Shown in pieces: positions 1 through 12,544 of a stretch of 64,000 bases of DNA. This stretch comes from Chrysoperla carnea (lineage: Eukaryota > Arthropoda > Insecta > Neuroptera > Chrysopidae), in NCBI RefSeq assembly GCF_905475395.1, contig NC_058342.1, forward strand, positions 23,098,640-23,162,639, read 5' to 3'. The notes beneath the pieces were generated by a model. That model was not told where the DNA came from, did no database searches, and saw only the letters and a program-made list of their open reading frames with translations. The position numbers and the translations under genes are program-made. Numbering within the stretch: the stretch's first letter is position 1; the number at the start of each line of letters is the position of its first letter.

Positions 1-337
1 CATGGAATCTAAATTTTCTAATTGCATATCTCTTAGGAGCATAAATTTGCATCTCTAGTCCGCATGCGTTCGAATTTTGAGAGTAATTAAAGGTTAAATA
101 TTTATTTTTACATAAAATCAAATAACAAACGGGAAAAAAGATGTATTCTCGTATTAAACATCAATAAGTACGTATAATTGTTAAAATAGTTCTAGGGCTT
201 GGCCTAATATTTGATAATCATTTCAAAATTTTGGAAATTTGAGATACTTGACATGATAGAAAGATACGATTTTTTGTATTCAAGGTAAAATTCACAACAA
301 CATTCAACAACAGAATCCTTAAAAAAATTCTAATATA

Positions 338-712
338 TATGTCGCAGCCAAATAGTTAAATTAGCTGTTTTGTTAGCAGCCTAGTTTAGTTAAACAGCCG
401 TTTAGTTAAATTTTGTGGTTTCAGTCAAGAGTCATTAGATGTTATATTTTGGACGATTCCAAGTATTTCTTGACTCGTGAAAATTTTCATCAAACCTCAC
501 CGTTTTCGATATATAACCGTTAAAAAAATATTTTTCCAAAAATTCGGTTATATATCGAAAACGGTGAGATTTGGTGAAAATTGTCAAAAAAATACTTGGA
601 ATCATCCAAAATATAACATGTTATGGCTTTTTAATAAAATTTAACCGGAACCACAAAATTTAACTAAACGGCTGGAATTTTACGGCTAATTTAACTATTT
701 AACTGCGACATA
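338..712. mobile_element. Fold-back MITE, about 375 bp
   Basis: The two halves are inverted copies. The left end begins TATGTCGCAG and runs into AAATAGTTAAATTAGC. The right end is GCTAATTTAACTATTT then CTGCGACATA. The centre is also palindromic, with CGGTTATATATCGAAAACGG repeated in both orientations around 500-570. No transposase is encoded. A TA on each side would fit a Tc1/mariner-type target, but the AT-rich flank makes that uncertain. Confidence 0.75.
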
Positions 713-1649
713 AACATTGCAACTCCCAGAAAATAAGAAAAACAGCCCTAAAATTACCCTTTTCAGTACAATACATGCTAGAAAATTGCGGCTTTTTTCA
801 TTCGACCCGGGATAAATTAACAGAATAATTCGAATTTTAATATTTCTATAAAACCCCTTTCCGCCGAAATAGGGAAAACACACCAAAAATACTGGGATGT
901 TTTCGATATTTCTTCTATACATGCTAGAGTTCGGAAGTAAAAATCGAATAACTCTAAAATTTCTATCTTCTAATATTATTTTCATATGCTTTTTCACCTC
1001 ATGTAATGTTTTTTTTTTCTGACGCGAAGTCAAGGTCGAGGACCACCCCTGTGATCAAGGAGACGGGCATAGCGAGTTAAGGGTGACATTCAAATCAGGT
1101 TAAATAAAAAAATTTTTCGAGCCAAATGATTTTTCCATATTTTATTCAATTTTCTGCTCATTTGAACACCCCCCTAAATAAATGTTCATCAATTTGACAC
1201 GAATTTGACAACAGCCTATCAAATTTCTTGCCATTTTGAAATGACTGTCGAAAATAAATAATTTAAAAAAATTAAATACACTATAAAAGCTGAAAATTTG
1301 ATTGTTTTTTAACGAGGTAGATTTGTTGATAAACAAATTAGATTCGTATTTATAGATAATTAATTAAGACCTACTTAAAAAATGACTATGAATACCAATC
1401 TTAAAAATGATCTGTTGTGGATTGATCATGCGTTCTACTATAGGGATTAAAATAAGGGCATGCTGACACGTCATAGTAGTTGTAACACATCGCACAGTAA
1501 ATATTTGTTCAGTTACGTTATCGTGTAAACGAATCATTATGTGGTCTGTTGAACTGTGTTAGATAATTAATTATTAAACTTGTATGGCAGCAGTATTAAA
1601 ATAATCAAAATATATTTATAAAAAAAATGTTAGTGACTAGTAAATTCTA
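713..1649. other. Intergenic, no gene seen
   Basis: AT-rich sequence with only short chance reading frames. No splice-framed conserved peptide or RNA gene was recognised on either strand. Confidence 0.6.
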
Positions 1650-2520
1650 CAAGGTGGTCTAACAAAAACGATACATATTTCAAAAAGCGTCCAGCGCTGG
1701 GTCTTTAAAGAGATCTTTCAATCGTTTTGATATTTACAATTTCAGAAAAATTAGAATAGCCACCTATCCACGAGCTTTTAAAATTTTTCTTTATCCCTTA
1801 GCCGCAAGTACGGAATTTTGGCCGCATTTAACCGAGAAGAGTGACTTTTGTGGAGTCGGTAGCAGAGCACCACTTTAGCAAGCAACAAAAATCTCTCTTT
1901 CGGGAGTTAAATGCGGTCGAGAAGATCGTATTTGCACCTACAGAATCAAGAAAAATGATGCACTTTTTATAAATTGATTTTTTGGATCAAATACCTGTGT
2001 TAAACAATAAAATATATCAAAGTTTTTAAAGAATCCACCCAGTAGTATTTTTATTATATCGAACCTATGAGGGGAGAAACGTTACAACCGACGGCCAGAA
2101 TTAAGGATTCCCTAAAAAGAGGTCCTATTGGATATCCCAAGAAATTCAACTTTCTGGACTAGGATCGTAAGAAACTATAAAAATTTTCTACGCAAATCAC
2201 ATTTTTGAAACTTACACAACTATCGATAGTCAAATAGATTAGTTGATTGCGGCATAGACTAATATTATAAACGAGTTCGATCCTAGGCGTGGAAATTTTT
2301 TTTGCGAGACGAAAAGTATAAAACGTGCGTTACATTTCATGAACACGTAACGCGACCATGTAATTTTTCCCGCGATGAAAGAAAGTTTACCATAAAAAAT
2401 TTTAATTTTATCCATCTACTGACTATTTTGCCAACCTAGCGGAGAAAATAAACGAAAAGTAAAAGGTACATTTTATAATAAATTATTAAAATAGTAGCCC
2501 GTTTTTGTTAGACCATCCTG
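1650..2520. mobile_element. Tc1/mariner-like inverted-repeat element, decayed
   Basis: The left end is CAAGGTGGTCTAACAAAAACG and the right end, read on the minus strand, is CAGGATGGTCTAACAAAAACG. That gives about 20 bp of terminal inverted repeat, flanked by TA on both sides. Length 871 bp, TA target and a GGTGGTC-type terminus fit a decayed or non-autonomous mariner relative. I found no readable transposase inside, so the superfamily is inferred from the ends alone. Confidence 0.65.
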
Positions 2521-3842
2521 TATAATTAATTACGATTAATGTATATGAGAAAAATGAATGTATAACAAATAAACAAATTCGTTTTTTTTAAATCACTAAT
2601 AAAAATGATTAAAATAAAAAATAATTATGCTAATTAAAATGAGACTTGATTACGCTAATTGGTATAATTACAAAAAAGTAAAATATGATACGAAATACGA
2701 GTTACACCTCCTTTGCACTGTCTATCAAAATTAATCCAAAAATATCAAATAACGAGTTTTTATTTAGCTGATTTATTTCTCTCACAATCAATGAACCAAT
2801 ATGCACAGGGTATTTCAAAATATTTGAATATTTTCAATGAAAATTTGTACTTTTATAGTTTTCAGACGTTCAGATCAAGGATGAAAAAAATGTTTTAAAA
2901 TTATTTCCCATCAATAAGTGTGAGAGAGAACATATGCATTAAGCAATGTGTATAAGAAAGATACTATTATATGTTTGCTTGTATGTGTTTCTAGCTTTGG
3001 TGGGGTCTGAAATTAGGGAAAACAGTATAACTTTACGCCCCTTGAATTCGCCTCGTACCAATTGGTATTAAATCGGAAACGAAAATATTCGAAATATAAA
3101 TTATTTTTAAAACATCTTTTTCGCCAACGTTAATTTTAGCATATCTCTTATAATATTTTTGAAACCCTTTGTACAAATTTTTCAAAAATAATAACATTAC
3201 TGATTTGAATTTTTTTTTTTGTTGATAATAAAAGTTTTCATGGCCACGTCATCTTTTTTTTCTTTTTAAATATAGTGTACAACAATTAACTGTTTTTAGC
3301 ACCATTTTTTTGCTGTTCACTGTTCCATAGTTCACAGTTCAGGGCTTCTTACATTGTTTTTTGTGTGTTATTTTTTTGGTAACTGTAAAACCCTGTACAT
3401 TTATAGTCTTGGAGCTGATGGATTCTTTAGTAAAATTTTTAATTTTCTGCTGGTTGTTCATAAAATAAGGCTTCTGTATCTTCTACACTTGCCTGGTAGC
3501 ATAGTCATTTTCGAAATATGGAAAATAGACTGTTGAAAGAGATAATCAGAATAACCCCCCACCTACCCTCAAACAAATCATTCTTTTCAGCTATCGTTTC
3601 ATTCTACGCATTAAGTACACGACGATTCAATGACAAATTAAATGATTTACAATGCGATTTTCGAAGTTTCTAGCCCAAACTTATAAAGTATTGGATTTTA
3701 ATGCTAAGAAATATTCTATCTAGCAATAAAAAAAAGAACTACTAGTGTTAACTCTTATAGATATATAATATTTAACGGAAATGTTGTATATAATCTTGTA
3801 AACCAAACATATGTAAAAGCATATCAGACCATCCTATTATAA
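2521..3842. other. Intergenic, no gene seen
   Basis: AT-rich. Two short frames near 2713-2898 and 3354-3536 have low-complexity composition and no family resemblance, so they are not called as genes. Confidence 0.55.
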
Positions 3843-3844
3843 TA

Positions 3845-4068
3845 CAGTCAAACCTGAGTAAGAGAAAACTGGATAAGCGAGAAAACTCAATAAGTGAGAA
3901 TATTTCTCAGGTCCCGGACTTTGACCTCCCTTAAACCTCTGTAAGTGAGAAACAAAAACCTGCATAAGTGATATGATCGTTTTTCTTACCCTGACCTCCT
4001 ATGAGAAACCTTTATAAGCGAAAAAAAATTCACGGTCCCTTCAACTATCTCTTAACCAGGTTTGACTG
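3845..4068. mobile_element. pogo-type MITE, 224 bp
   Basis: Starts CAGTCAAACCTGAGTAAG and ends CTTAACCAGGTTTGACTG, with TA on each side (3843-3844 and 4069-4070). The interior is full of degenerate 'taagtgagaa' units, consistent with long decayed inverted repeats. The ends match those around a pogo-type transposase fossil in the REXO1 gene (48966-49527), so this is probably a deletion derivative of the same group. Confidence 0.75.
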
Positions 4069-4139
4069 TATTATAAATTTTTATTTGCTGGATGATTTCA
4101 ATTTTAAAAGCAAAATAATTTGGGTTTTATGAATGGGGA

Positions 4140-4530
4140 GAAATAAATGCACATTATTGTTTTATTATATTAAAATTAAAAATCGTATTTTTTATTTGTA
4201 TATCACGTGACTTAAAACACAAGCCACCATGATGTGACCTAATATAGGCAAAAATAATATGTATTAATTACTAATGTTGATGACTTTCATAGTAATTGTT
4301 GGTTATGTTACCATCAACTTTATTTATACATATAATAATTACATACACGACTGTTGGTTTTACCAATATTACGTCACCAAAATGTCTGACAGCGTTTTTG
4401 TGAGAATAAAAAAGGTTTAAAATTTAATTTAATTTTATGGCAAGAAAGCGTGTTTATTTTGCCGAAATATATTTTTTTTGTGGCTTTTTATTAGAAAAAT
4501 CAACATTTTGAAGTACTTTTTCAAATATAG
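4140..4530. repeat. Dispersed repeat family A, copy 1
   Basis: Shares blocks in the same order with 4913-5413 and 12545-13035. These include 'aaaattaaaaatcgta', 'gtatatcacgtgac' followed by 'aaaacac', 'ttacgtcacca' and 'ttgaagtactttttca'. No protein is encoded. This copy lacks the clear terminal inverted repeat seen in copy 2. Confidence 0.7.
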
Positions 4531-4912
4531 TAGAATTAGCTGAGTTTAACAGGTATGGTTCACATTTTTTTTACTCGTGGCGCTGATATCTTAAAGCGTT
4601 AAAATCCAATTCGTATTATGCTTCTTTTATTGGTCTTATATAAATTAATTAAGTTCAATTGAACATTGAAAGAGCTTCTTTTTCGAATCATATTACAATT
4701 ATCTATTCATTTATTGTGATTGTAAAGAAATAAAACCAATTGCTGAATAATTTTATAATTTTGCACATCTATCCTTATTTACACAGGGATCCCGTGATCT
4801 TTTTATGCTCGGAGCCTCCAAAAAATTAAGAAGACAGTCCTGAGTTCAAAGTCGAATTGGGTTGCGCTGCCAGTCAGGTGAAGTGAAAACAAAAGCATTT
4901 TTTTAATCACCA

Positions 4913-5413
4913 ATAGGGTATTATCGTTAGTCAAAAATAAATTATAAAATTTGAAAAAAGTTAAAATTTATGTAAAAATATACTTAAATATTCTGATTTC
5001 GAGTCATTAAAGCACGTTTTTCTTTTAAAATATTAAAATTAAAAATCGTAATTTTTAAACTGTATATCAAGTGACCTAAAACGCGGGCAAGCCCTGCTGT
5101 GATATCATATCGGTATGAGCCATAGACCATCAGTTAGTTCAGTGTAGACAACTGGGTATAATATATCCATAGATAAACAGTCTTTATTTTTATTATAATC
5201 AGATGTCTATGAATATATCTGTCAAACTTATTTGTGTTATTTCGTGTAATGATACCGATATTACGTCATCAAATTGGATGCCCGCGTTTTTGGTAGTTTA
5301 AAATTTAATTTAAGTTTTTGGCAAGAAAGCGAGTGTATTTTTCCGAAATAAATTTTTTGTGGCTTTTTATCAACATTTTGAAGTACTTTTTCAAAAATAG
5401 TAGAATACCCTAT
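4913..5413. mobile_element. Dispersed repeat family A, copy 2, with inverted ends
   Basis: The left end AATAGGGTATTatcg and right end agAATACCCTATT are inverted, so family A looks like a non-autonomous DNA transposon of about 0.5 kb. The interior matches copies at 4140-4530 and 12545-13035, including the 'cgtgacctaaaacgcg' block and the 'gaagtactttttcaaa' block near the right end. No transposase is visible. Confidence 0.7.
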
Positions 5414-5612
5414 TCTCACTTACCAATCAGAATGACATAAAAATAACGATCAGCTCCTAGACTATAATTGAACTATTTTGTATCAAATTTAATAATTTTA
5501 TTGATAATACATATTCATATTATTTACAATTGACAATGAATTATTTATATATCGTATGTTTTATTTATTTCTAAATTTTTTTATTTATAAATTCGTACAT
5601 CTTTAAAAAAAC

Positions 5613-5794
5613 AGTGTTGGGTTAAATAATTCTGATTTAAGAATTGATTTATTTCATTTAATTCAATTAAAATGACTCATTTCATTCGATTTGTACAACA
5701 AAATATTTTAAAGTATGTTAATAGTAAAAAATTGATTCATTTTAAAATGAATTAAATCTTTTAATTCCTGAATCAAAATTATTCAATCCAACAT
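5613..5794. mobile_element. Short MITE with long inverted repeats
   Basis: The left arm AGTGTTGGGTTAAATAATTC and the right arm, read on the minus strand, AATGTTGGATTGAATAATTT, are inverted. Similarity continues inward for about 50 bp (GATTyArGAATT). Length about 182 bp with no coding capacity. The superfamily is not resolved. Confidence 0.65.
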
Positions 5795-6178
5795 TATTTT
5801 TTTTAAATATATTTATCGTAGACATAAAAGTAAATATCTGCAAATCTAATTTGTCTCGTCACCAATTCCCCTGCAATCTGTTTCATTTAAAATCCTGATC
5901 GAACAAGGTATAAGTAGTTTCTAGAGATTATGTTCAGAAAAAAATATATTTGATTTTTAGTTACTGGCAAAAATGACACGATTTTAAGAATACGTGATAG
6001 AATCCGTTTAATCTGACATTGAATTCGTAATCATCGGCCAAAAATATCCCCTAGAGTCCAGTTTGGACGATAAATATTTAGCTTGGCATTTCTGTGACAA
6101 AAAATAAATTTCCGGTCAAAAATTTCCGGTCGAAATCCGGTCAAAAATAATTCAAATTATTAATTGTGATCAAAGGAC

Positions 6179-6644
6179 CATGGAGGTTATAAAGAAGGAG
6201 AACGATCGCTACGCGCTAAAGCATTAGCGCGTCTGTCGCTGAAAATTTGTAGAATTTATAGTTCATTTTTCAGCCACCAGCCGCGCTGTCGTCGGCAAGT
6301 ACTATCTGCGAAGTTACCTGTTTATGAGTACAAGTAAATGAAGTTAGTACCATTCAAATTTATAAAGTAGTATAGATAAATTTATTAAGTAAAATAGATA
6401 ATTTATAATTTATTCATTAGTAAATAATAATAATAATTAATAATAATTTCATTATTTGTTTTTTTTTTCCTTTGAATGATATTATACACACGTATATTAA
6501 ACGTTGATAGATCATTTGAAATTAGCGCACAACAGCCCGCTTTTAATGAGACAACTTAGCGATCCCAGCGCCTCACGTATTTTGTTCATATTTTGGGGAC
6601 AATATTTTCTATAGCGATCGTTCTCCTTCTTTATAACCTCCATG
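6179..6644. mobile_element. P-element-like MITE, copy 1 (466 bp)
   Basis: The ends are inverted copies of CATGGAGGTTATAAAGAAGG, extending about 34 bp through GAGAACGATCGCTA. A perfect 8-bp duplication CAAAGGAC flanks it (6171-6178 and 6645-6652). An 8-bp duplication with a CATG terminus is what P-superfamily elements make; hAT elements also make 8 bp but usually end CAG. No transposase frame is present. Close copies lie at 7087-7553 and 60019-60277. Confidence 0.85.
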
Positions 6645-7086
6645 CAAAGGACTTTGAACTATCATCTACCGAAAAAAAATTGTCATTCACCGTACTTGCT
6701 CCAACAGCCGGACTACTTTAACTGTACTATAAAATTGTTTAAAAAAAAAATAATAAATTCCCCTAAATACGTAATATTTTTTTTTATAGAATTCCCTTTA
6801 AAGATTATCAATTATTTTACATTATCGAAAAAAAAAAAACTGATAAAATATGCTGATTTATTATTTATTGTATGAGTAATAATTTCCAATGAAATGACTG
6901 ACGTCAATGAATACGAAAATTTATTCAAAAAAATAATAATCTTGAATTATTAAACATGAATAGATTATTGCAAAGTTTTTGTCAAATCGATTTCTTAAAA
7001 AGAATTTGCTCTGTAGGACCCGAATATATTTAACAAATGTTTTGTATGAAACAGAAATTTCTCATCTTTCTTTTCATAGTTTTAAC

Positions 7087-7553
7087 CATGGAGGTTATAA
7101 AGAAAGAGAACGATCGCTACGTGCTAAAGGATTAGCCCGGCTGTCCCTGAAAATTTGTAGAATTTATAGTTCATTTTTCAGCCACCAACCGCGCTGTCGT
7201 CGGTAAGAAGTATCTGCGAAGTTAGCTGTTTATGAGTAGAAGTAGATGAAGTTAGTACCATTCAAATTTATAAAGTAGTATAGATAAATTTATAAAGTAG
7301 AATAGATAATTTATAATTTATTCATTAGTAAATAATAATAATAATTAATAATAATTTCATTATTTGCTTTTTGTTTTCCTTTGAATGATATTATATACAC
7401 GTATACTAAACGTTGATAGATCATTTGAAATTAGCGCACAACAGCCTGCTTTTAATGAGACAACTTAGCGATCCCAGCGCCTCACTTATTTTGTCCATAT
7501 TTTGGGGACAATATTTTCTATAACGAGCGTTCTCCTTCTTTATAACCTCCATG
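7087..7553. mobile_element. P-element-like MITE, copy 2 (467 bp)
   Basis: Nearly identical to the copy 440 bp upstream over the full length, in the same orientation. The flanking 8-mers GTTTTAAC and GTTTCAAC differ at one base, as expected of a decayed target duplication. It is a separate insertion, because its flanks differ from those of copy 1. Confidence 0.85.
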
Positions 7554-7907
7554 GTTTCAACATTCTGTCATTTAATCTGTACGTTAAACATGTTTGGGAC
7601 GTTGAAAATTTGCAATTCGCGAATATACAGGGTGTTTTTTTAAGTTGACATATGCTTGAAACTCAATGAATTAATTTTATCGAGGAAAATGATTCAAACG
7701 AAAAATGGTAGTTTCAAAAGCACAAATCTTATGCCAGCATCGAATTCGATCTAAGTTTTCAGGTTCAATTAAAACCTCACTTTGATGCATAACTGACAAA
7801 CATTAGATGAACGCTTTAAATTAGGAAGTTGTTCTTTATAAATATGCAAACATTTTTTGGTAAACCGAATAGTTTAGACAGCAATTGATAGCACAAAGTT
7901 AAGCATA

Positions 7908-8037
7908 GCACTAGTTAAGTGAATTTATGAACACTTATACCAAAATTTTGTTCATAGGATCAATATTTTTAAGCGTTACAAACTTGAGACTAAACTTAGT
8001 ATACCTTGATATATATTACATATATACAGGGTATAAA
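7908..8037 (+). repeat. Dispersed repeat family B, partial copy
   Basis: Contains the family's right end: 'accaaaattttgttc', 'tttttaagcgttacaaact', 'actaaacttagtatacctt' and 'cagggtataaaaat'. Longer copies are at 22370-23130, 26475-27236, 47958-48297 and 59555-59972. Non-coding. Confidence 0.7.
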
Positions 8038-8847
8038 AATGTTAGATAGAAATCAGTTACTGCAATTTATCAGTAAGGAAGTGTTTAAAGTGCAAAAAAA
8101 AAAACTATTTACATAATGATTGACAACTGAAGAGATTTCAATCTTGAATATTTACAGTTATGCCTACGACATTTATCTTCATCTTTCTCTCTCTTAATTC
8201 TTTAAAAACACATCTCATACTCATTTACAAACATTCATATTCATATTTATATAATTATTAAAAATAAAAAATAATTTATTTACAATATTATTGAATTTGC
8301 ATTTATAGAATATAGAAATAAATAAGACATAATATTTATAATAATTATATATTATTATTATATTTATAGACCAAGAGCCAGCATTTGAAAATGGTAAATT
8401 TATACTAACCTATTCCAAAAGTTACCCACGTAAAGGTAGAACAAAAATAAAAAATGCTTTTTTCTAGTAAAAATTTTTCTTTAACATTTCTAAAGATTAT
8501 TTTGAGAATTTTCAGAAATAAATGTCATGAAATTAAGCTAGGGAGTAAGGGGGGCGGGGTAGTAAAAGTTTCTTTAGAAAAACTTGCTGGCTACGCCAAA
8601 CTTGCCTAGAAATACCTGTTTTGAGAGGGTAAATTATTTTATTTGTTTATGAGAAGATTTGAAAATGAACTCCATGGGAGTATTTAAAGGGGGCAAAACT
8701 TAAAACTGCACCCCTGAAAAGCTCCTAGACTGTGTCAATGATGCTTTTGAAAATTTAAATGTTGCACCCCTGAAAATTTTTAAAAATTGTGGTAGAAGTT
8801 ACAAATGAGTTTTTTCTACAAATTTTTAAGTGTAATCCCATCGAATA

Positions 8848-9044
8848 ATAATAATAATAATAATAATGGGGTTTAACCTTCGTTTTTTAGAAAACAATCT
8901 ATAACAGAGGCCACCTCCATCATTATTTTTTAATCGTTATTTATTTTATTTTAAACTACATCCAATATACAATTAAATTTTTCATAATGTGGGTGAAGTC
9001 GGTTGCTTTGTTCTTACCCAAGCGTCAACAGTTTTATCATAATG
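8848..9044 (-). mobile_element. SINE family 2, 5'-truncated copy
   Basis: A 14-bp direct duplication, AATCCCATCGAATA, flanks it (8834-8847 and 9045-9058). On the minus strand the body contains the 'aagaacaaagcaaccgac' block and ends in an (ATT)n tail at 8848-8873, after 'aaccccattatt'. The same body is at 60543-60725 and 24763-25010; the last keeps a tRNA-like head. It lies inside the 8369-9952 element, so it is younger than that element. Confidence 0.85.
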
Positions 9045-9273
9045 AATCCCATCGAATAGATCGAATCAAGGGGGGTGAATTTTAGGCTATGCCCCTATAA
9101 AAAATATTGACCATACGGAAATATTTTCTACATTAAAATTTATCTGAGTATTTATTTGATTATAATTAATCTTGTTTTTTTTTTTATCTGCCTTCTGTTC
9201 ACTAAATATTTCAAGCAACGTTGTGTGTAAACGAAAAATTCTTGTAATTATAGACTGCAGTCTATCATGTATA

Positions 9274-9641
9274 TAGGGTGTTCTATAATTGACTCCAGAT
9301 CTCTTGACTTTCTGAATAAGCTGGAAAAAAGAGAAGAAAATGCTCTTTACCAAATTTGGATATGAGGCCTAATTTACAACATAATTAACAAATCAATTAA
9401 TAAAAAATAAATTCATCCAAATAAAACTCATTCAATAAAACATCATTCAAATAAAGAATGTGTTTTATCAGAGTGTGGAGGAGTGACCTAAATGTAAAAT
9501 TAATGTATTTTTTATAAATTGATTTGGTTAATTATCTCATAAATTAACCCTCAGATATAAATTTGTTAAAGAGCATTTTCTTCCTTTTTTTCAGGTTATT
9601 CAGAAAACGAAGAGGTCTGCAGTCAATTATACAGCACCCTG
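9274..9641. mobile_element. Fold-back MITE with about 75-bp arms
   Basis: The left arm TAGGGTGTTCTATAATTGAC and the minus-strand right arm CAGGGTGCTGTATAATTGAC are inverted. They continue through 'ctgaataa' and 'gaaaatgctcttta'. A TA lies on each side. About 368 bp, no coding capacity, inside the 8369-9952 element. Confidence 0.75.
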
Positions 9642-10230
9642 TACAGTGTACATAGTTATTGTGGAGCAAGAGCAACATGCATTTGAAATGAAACCTACTA
9701 CGTGATTGGTTTTTGTTTCTGTTGGAGATGGAAAAAGTTTAATACCAATTTTCCTATGCAAAAAAGAATCAATGCCCCCCTTCTATAAGTTTCGCCAGTT
9801 CGTCTATGATTAAGAATTGAGACAAAATCAAAATTTAATTCGAAATATCCTACAGTTCTAATTTATTATCTTTGATAATATGTATTTATAACGATGAACG
9901 TTGTCTACATGTGGCGCATAAATTTACCCTTTTTCAATGCTGGCTCCTGGTCTATTAAAATATTATTTAAATTATTTAAAAGAAGAACATAGCAGCACTA
10001 ATATAGTGCATATTATAATGAACTATGATCTATGTTGATTTTTTTTTGTTGTATTATAGTACTATTATTATATATAATTTTTATATACATATTTTTAGTT
10101 TTATGGTTTTCTTTTAATATAATCAAATATTGTCTATTACTCATAAGCGCTATATATTTATATAATATATATTTATTTATTATGTTCATAATTAATTATT
10201 ATTCAAATTAAAATTTTATTGTTTTTTGTT

Positions 10231-10435
10231 AACACTCCTCCGAATTGGTGACAATATAATATACATACAGTTTATCGAATTTGAAGAACGTAATCCGATA
10301 ACCGATGAAAAATTGACCTAGATTTTTTACTTAGTTCGAAATTTTAATTAATTGATCTAAATTCGGTAAAGATGTTGAAAGATAAGGCGTGTATCTCGAA
10401 CTGTATACTTTATTGGCAACAATTCCCGGAGTGTT
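10231..10435. mobile_element. Short MITE, 205 bp
   Basis: Ends are inverted: AACACTCCtccGAATTGgtg on the left and the minus-strand AACACTCCgggAATTGttg on the right. Similarity continues inward to a shared 'tatacagtt' block. Non-coding; superfamily unresolved. Confidence 0.65.
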
Positions 10436-10664
10436 CAATTCAAAATTAATTTTTTTATTTAAAAAATCTATTCAATTATTGAGTTGGAGTTTGAGTTTTG
10501 AGTAAAAAAAAGTATTTCGATTTTATACTGCTTGATATTTGCCTGTTCTTTAAAATTACTCATTAAAAATGATAAACTGTGATTGGTGTTCCAAAGAAAC
10601 GTCGAAATTGTTGTCCTTTTGATTTTATACAAAATATTTCAAATAAAAGAAGTAATAAGCGAGA

Positions 10665-11167
10665 CGATAGAACACTAAGATCGTTTTGAGATCAATTTTT
10701 TTTCGGACAAGACCAATCAAGATGCGATTTTTTGCATTCGATTCTGGAAATCGATTATAAAATTTGTGACCTAAGTTGATTCAGCGACCTCTAAAACCCC
10801 CATATACCGATTTTGGATGCATTTCGTGAAAAATCCTGCAGGATAAGGTGTACAACCAGGTTGTCCTGGTCGCCAGGTGCATCGAGGAAACTTTTGAACA
10901 TCTTATTCATGATCAGCGATTCCAATCACCCCTTAGTAACAAAATTTGGCCGATTTCGTAAATTTTTTCCCCGTTAAGTTCTTCCTTTTTTTGTTAACGT
11001 CATTGCGAAAATGCATCCTGGCAATGCCAGAAAAGTTTCATGGATTTGATAGAATCAAAATAGGTCGCAAATTTTATAATTGATTTCCTGAATCAAATGC
11101 CAAAAACATAAAAACAGCATCTCGATCTGTCTCATCATTAAAAAAAGTGATCTTAAATGTTCTATCG
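10665..11167. mobile_element. Fold-back element with about 125-bp arms
   Basis: The left arm (10665-10790) begins CGATAGAACActaAGATC. The right arm (11045-11167), on the minus strand, begins CGATAGAACAtttAAGATC. Both then share 'ttataaaatttg' and 'gacct' blocks. A 250-bp spacer separates the arms and encodes nothing recognisable. Confidence 0.65.
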
Positions 11168-11283
11168 ATGTAAATATGAGTTTCAAAACATGTCGATTCC
11201 GAAAAATTAATTATCTGTTTAAATTTAATGATTCAATTAAATTTTTATAATTTATTTCTCAGTAATATTTTGATTTAAATGAC

Positions 11284-11880
11284 GATTTTGGAAATACCCG
11301 ATTAAAATATTAAATAACCTAAGAAAGTCGATGATTTGACAGCTGGCACGTTTGACATTACATGAAACAAAATGGCGCCCAATCACAGACTGTCGATTAT
11401 AATACAGACAGTTTTTTTAATCTATTAAAATATTACAATTTTTTACGCTTAGCGTGTAAAAGTCAAAGGATGCAATTTTATTTTTTGGTTATCGAGAGGA
11501 GGTTAGTGTAAAATTAAATCCATGTTTGTGGGGTTGCAACTCTAGCCTCACGGCCGCCATCTTGTAAAAAGGGGTTCAAAAAGATTTTGGAAATACCCGA
11601 TTAAAATATTAAATAACCTAAAAAAGTCGATGATTTGACAGCTGAAAGATTTGACATTATAATAAACAAGATGGCGTCTAATCACAGACTGTCGATTATA
11701 ATACAGACAGTTTTTTTAATCCATTGAAATATTACAATTTTTACGCTTAGCGTGAATAAGTCAAAGGGTGCAATTTTATTTTTTAGTTATCGAGAGGAGG
11801 TTGGTATAAAATTGAATCCATGTTTGTGACTTCGCAACCCTTGTCCCGCGATCGCCATCTTGTAAAAAGGGGACGCGAAA
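11284..11880. repeat. Two-copy tandem duplication, period 299 bp
   Basis: Copy 1 (11284-11582) and copy 2 (11583-about 11880) both start GATTTTGGAAATACCCGATT. Both keep 'aaatggcg' or 'agatggcg', 'acagactgtcgattataat', 'gttatcgagaggagg' and 'gccatcttgtaaaaagggg'. They differ at scattered positions. A short frame (11820-12005) inside copy 2 is not coding-like. Confidence 0.85.
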
Positions 11881-12544
11881 AGTTTTTACACTATATCAGG
11901 CATGCTATTCGTCGCAAATTCATGCAAATTAAATTCTCTAACTATGATTCAATAACTTTTAGTGATAAACTCAAAAATAACTTAAAAATAATTTTTTTAA
12001 TTTAGAATTTCCTTGGCGGGCTCGAGACAAGGGATAGATTAGGTTAGGTAACCCCTACTAACCCCTTGACAACCAAAAAATAAACTTGTGTCCTCTGAAT
12101 TTTACAATCCCAAATGTAACTTTAACTTGGAATAATAATAGAGACAGTTCTTTATCCAGGAGTATAAAATCAATTGTAATAAAAAAGTAATCGATTTACG
12201 TATAAAAAAAAATTTTCATAAAATTAGGAATGTATATTAGATAAATGGCATTGTTAAAATTTGTCGCTTAGTGGCGCGCTATTAAAAGTTTATTTAAAAA
12301 AAATAATAGAATGTCAGAATAAAAAAAAATATATCATTTTAAACTAAAAAATTATTGAGAACTCAAATCCAAAGAGTATCTATTTACTGAGCTAGTATTG
12401 AATGCGCAAGTGTCGATACTTCTTATGTAGAAAAACATAACTCAGATTCTTACAAAAAGTCACTGTACGAAACGCGTTAAGCTTTTTAAAAATTCGTAGA
12501 CAGATATATATTCAGTTTTTTTTTTTTTTTTTTGATCGCTGACG

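Larger units (their letters stand above)
8369..9952. mobile_element. 1.6 kb inverted-repeat element hosting nested insertions
   Basis: The left end GACCAAGAGCCAGCATTTGA and the minus-strand reading of the right end GACCAGGAGCCAGCATTGA are inverted, and similarity runs about 38 bp through GGTAAATTTAT. TA flanks both sides. A SINE copy (8848-9044) has clearly landed inside it, and a fold-back element (9274-9641) also lies within it. No transposase was recognised in the remaining sequence, so it is classed only by its ends and TA target. Confidence 0.7.

Noticed and set aside
9087-9353. 88-codon minus-strand frame
   Set aside because: It overlaps the left arm of a fold-back MITE and has AT-driven composition; not coding.
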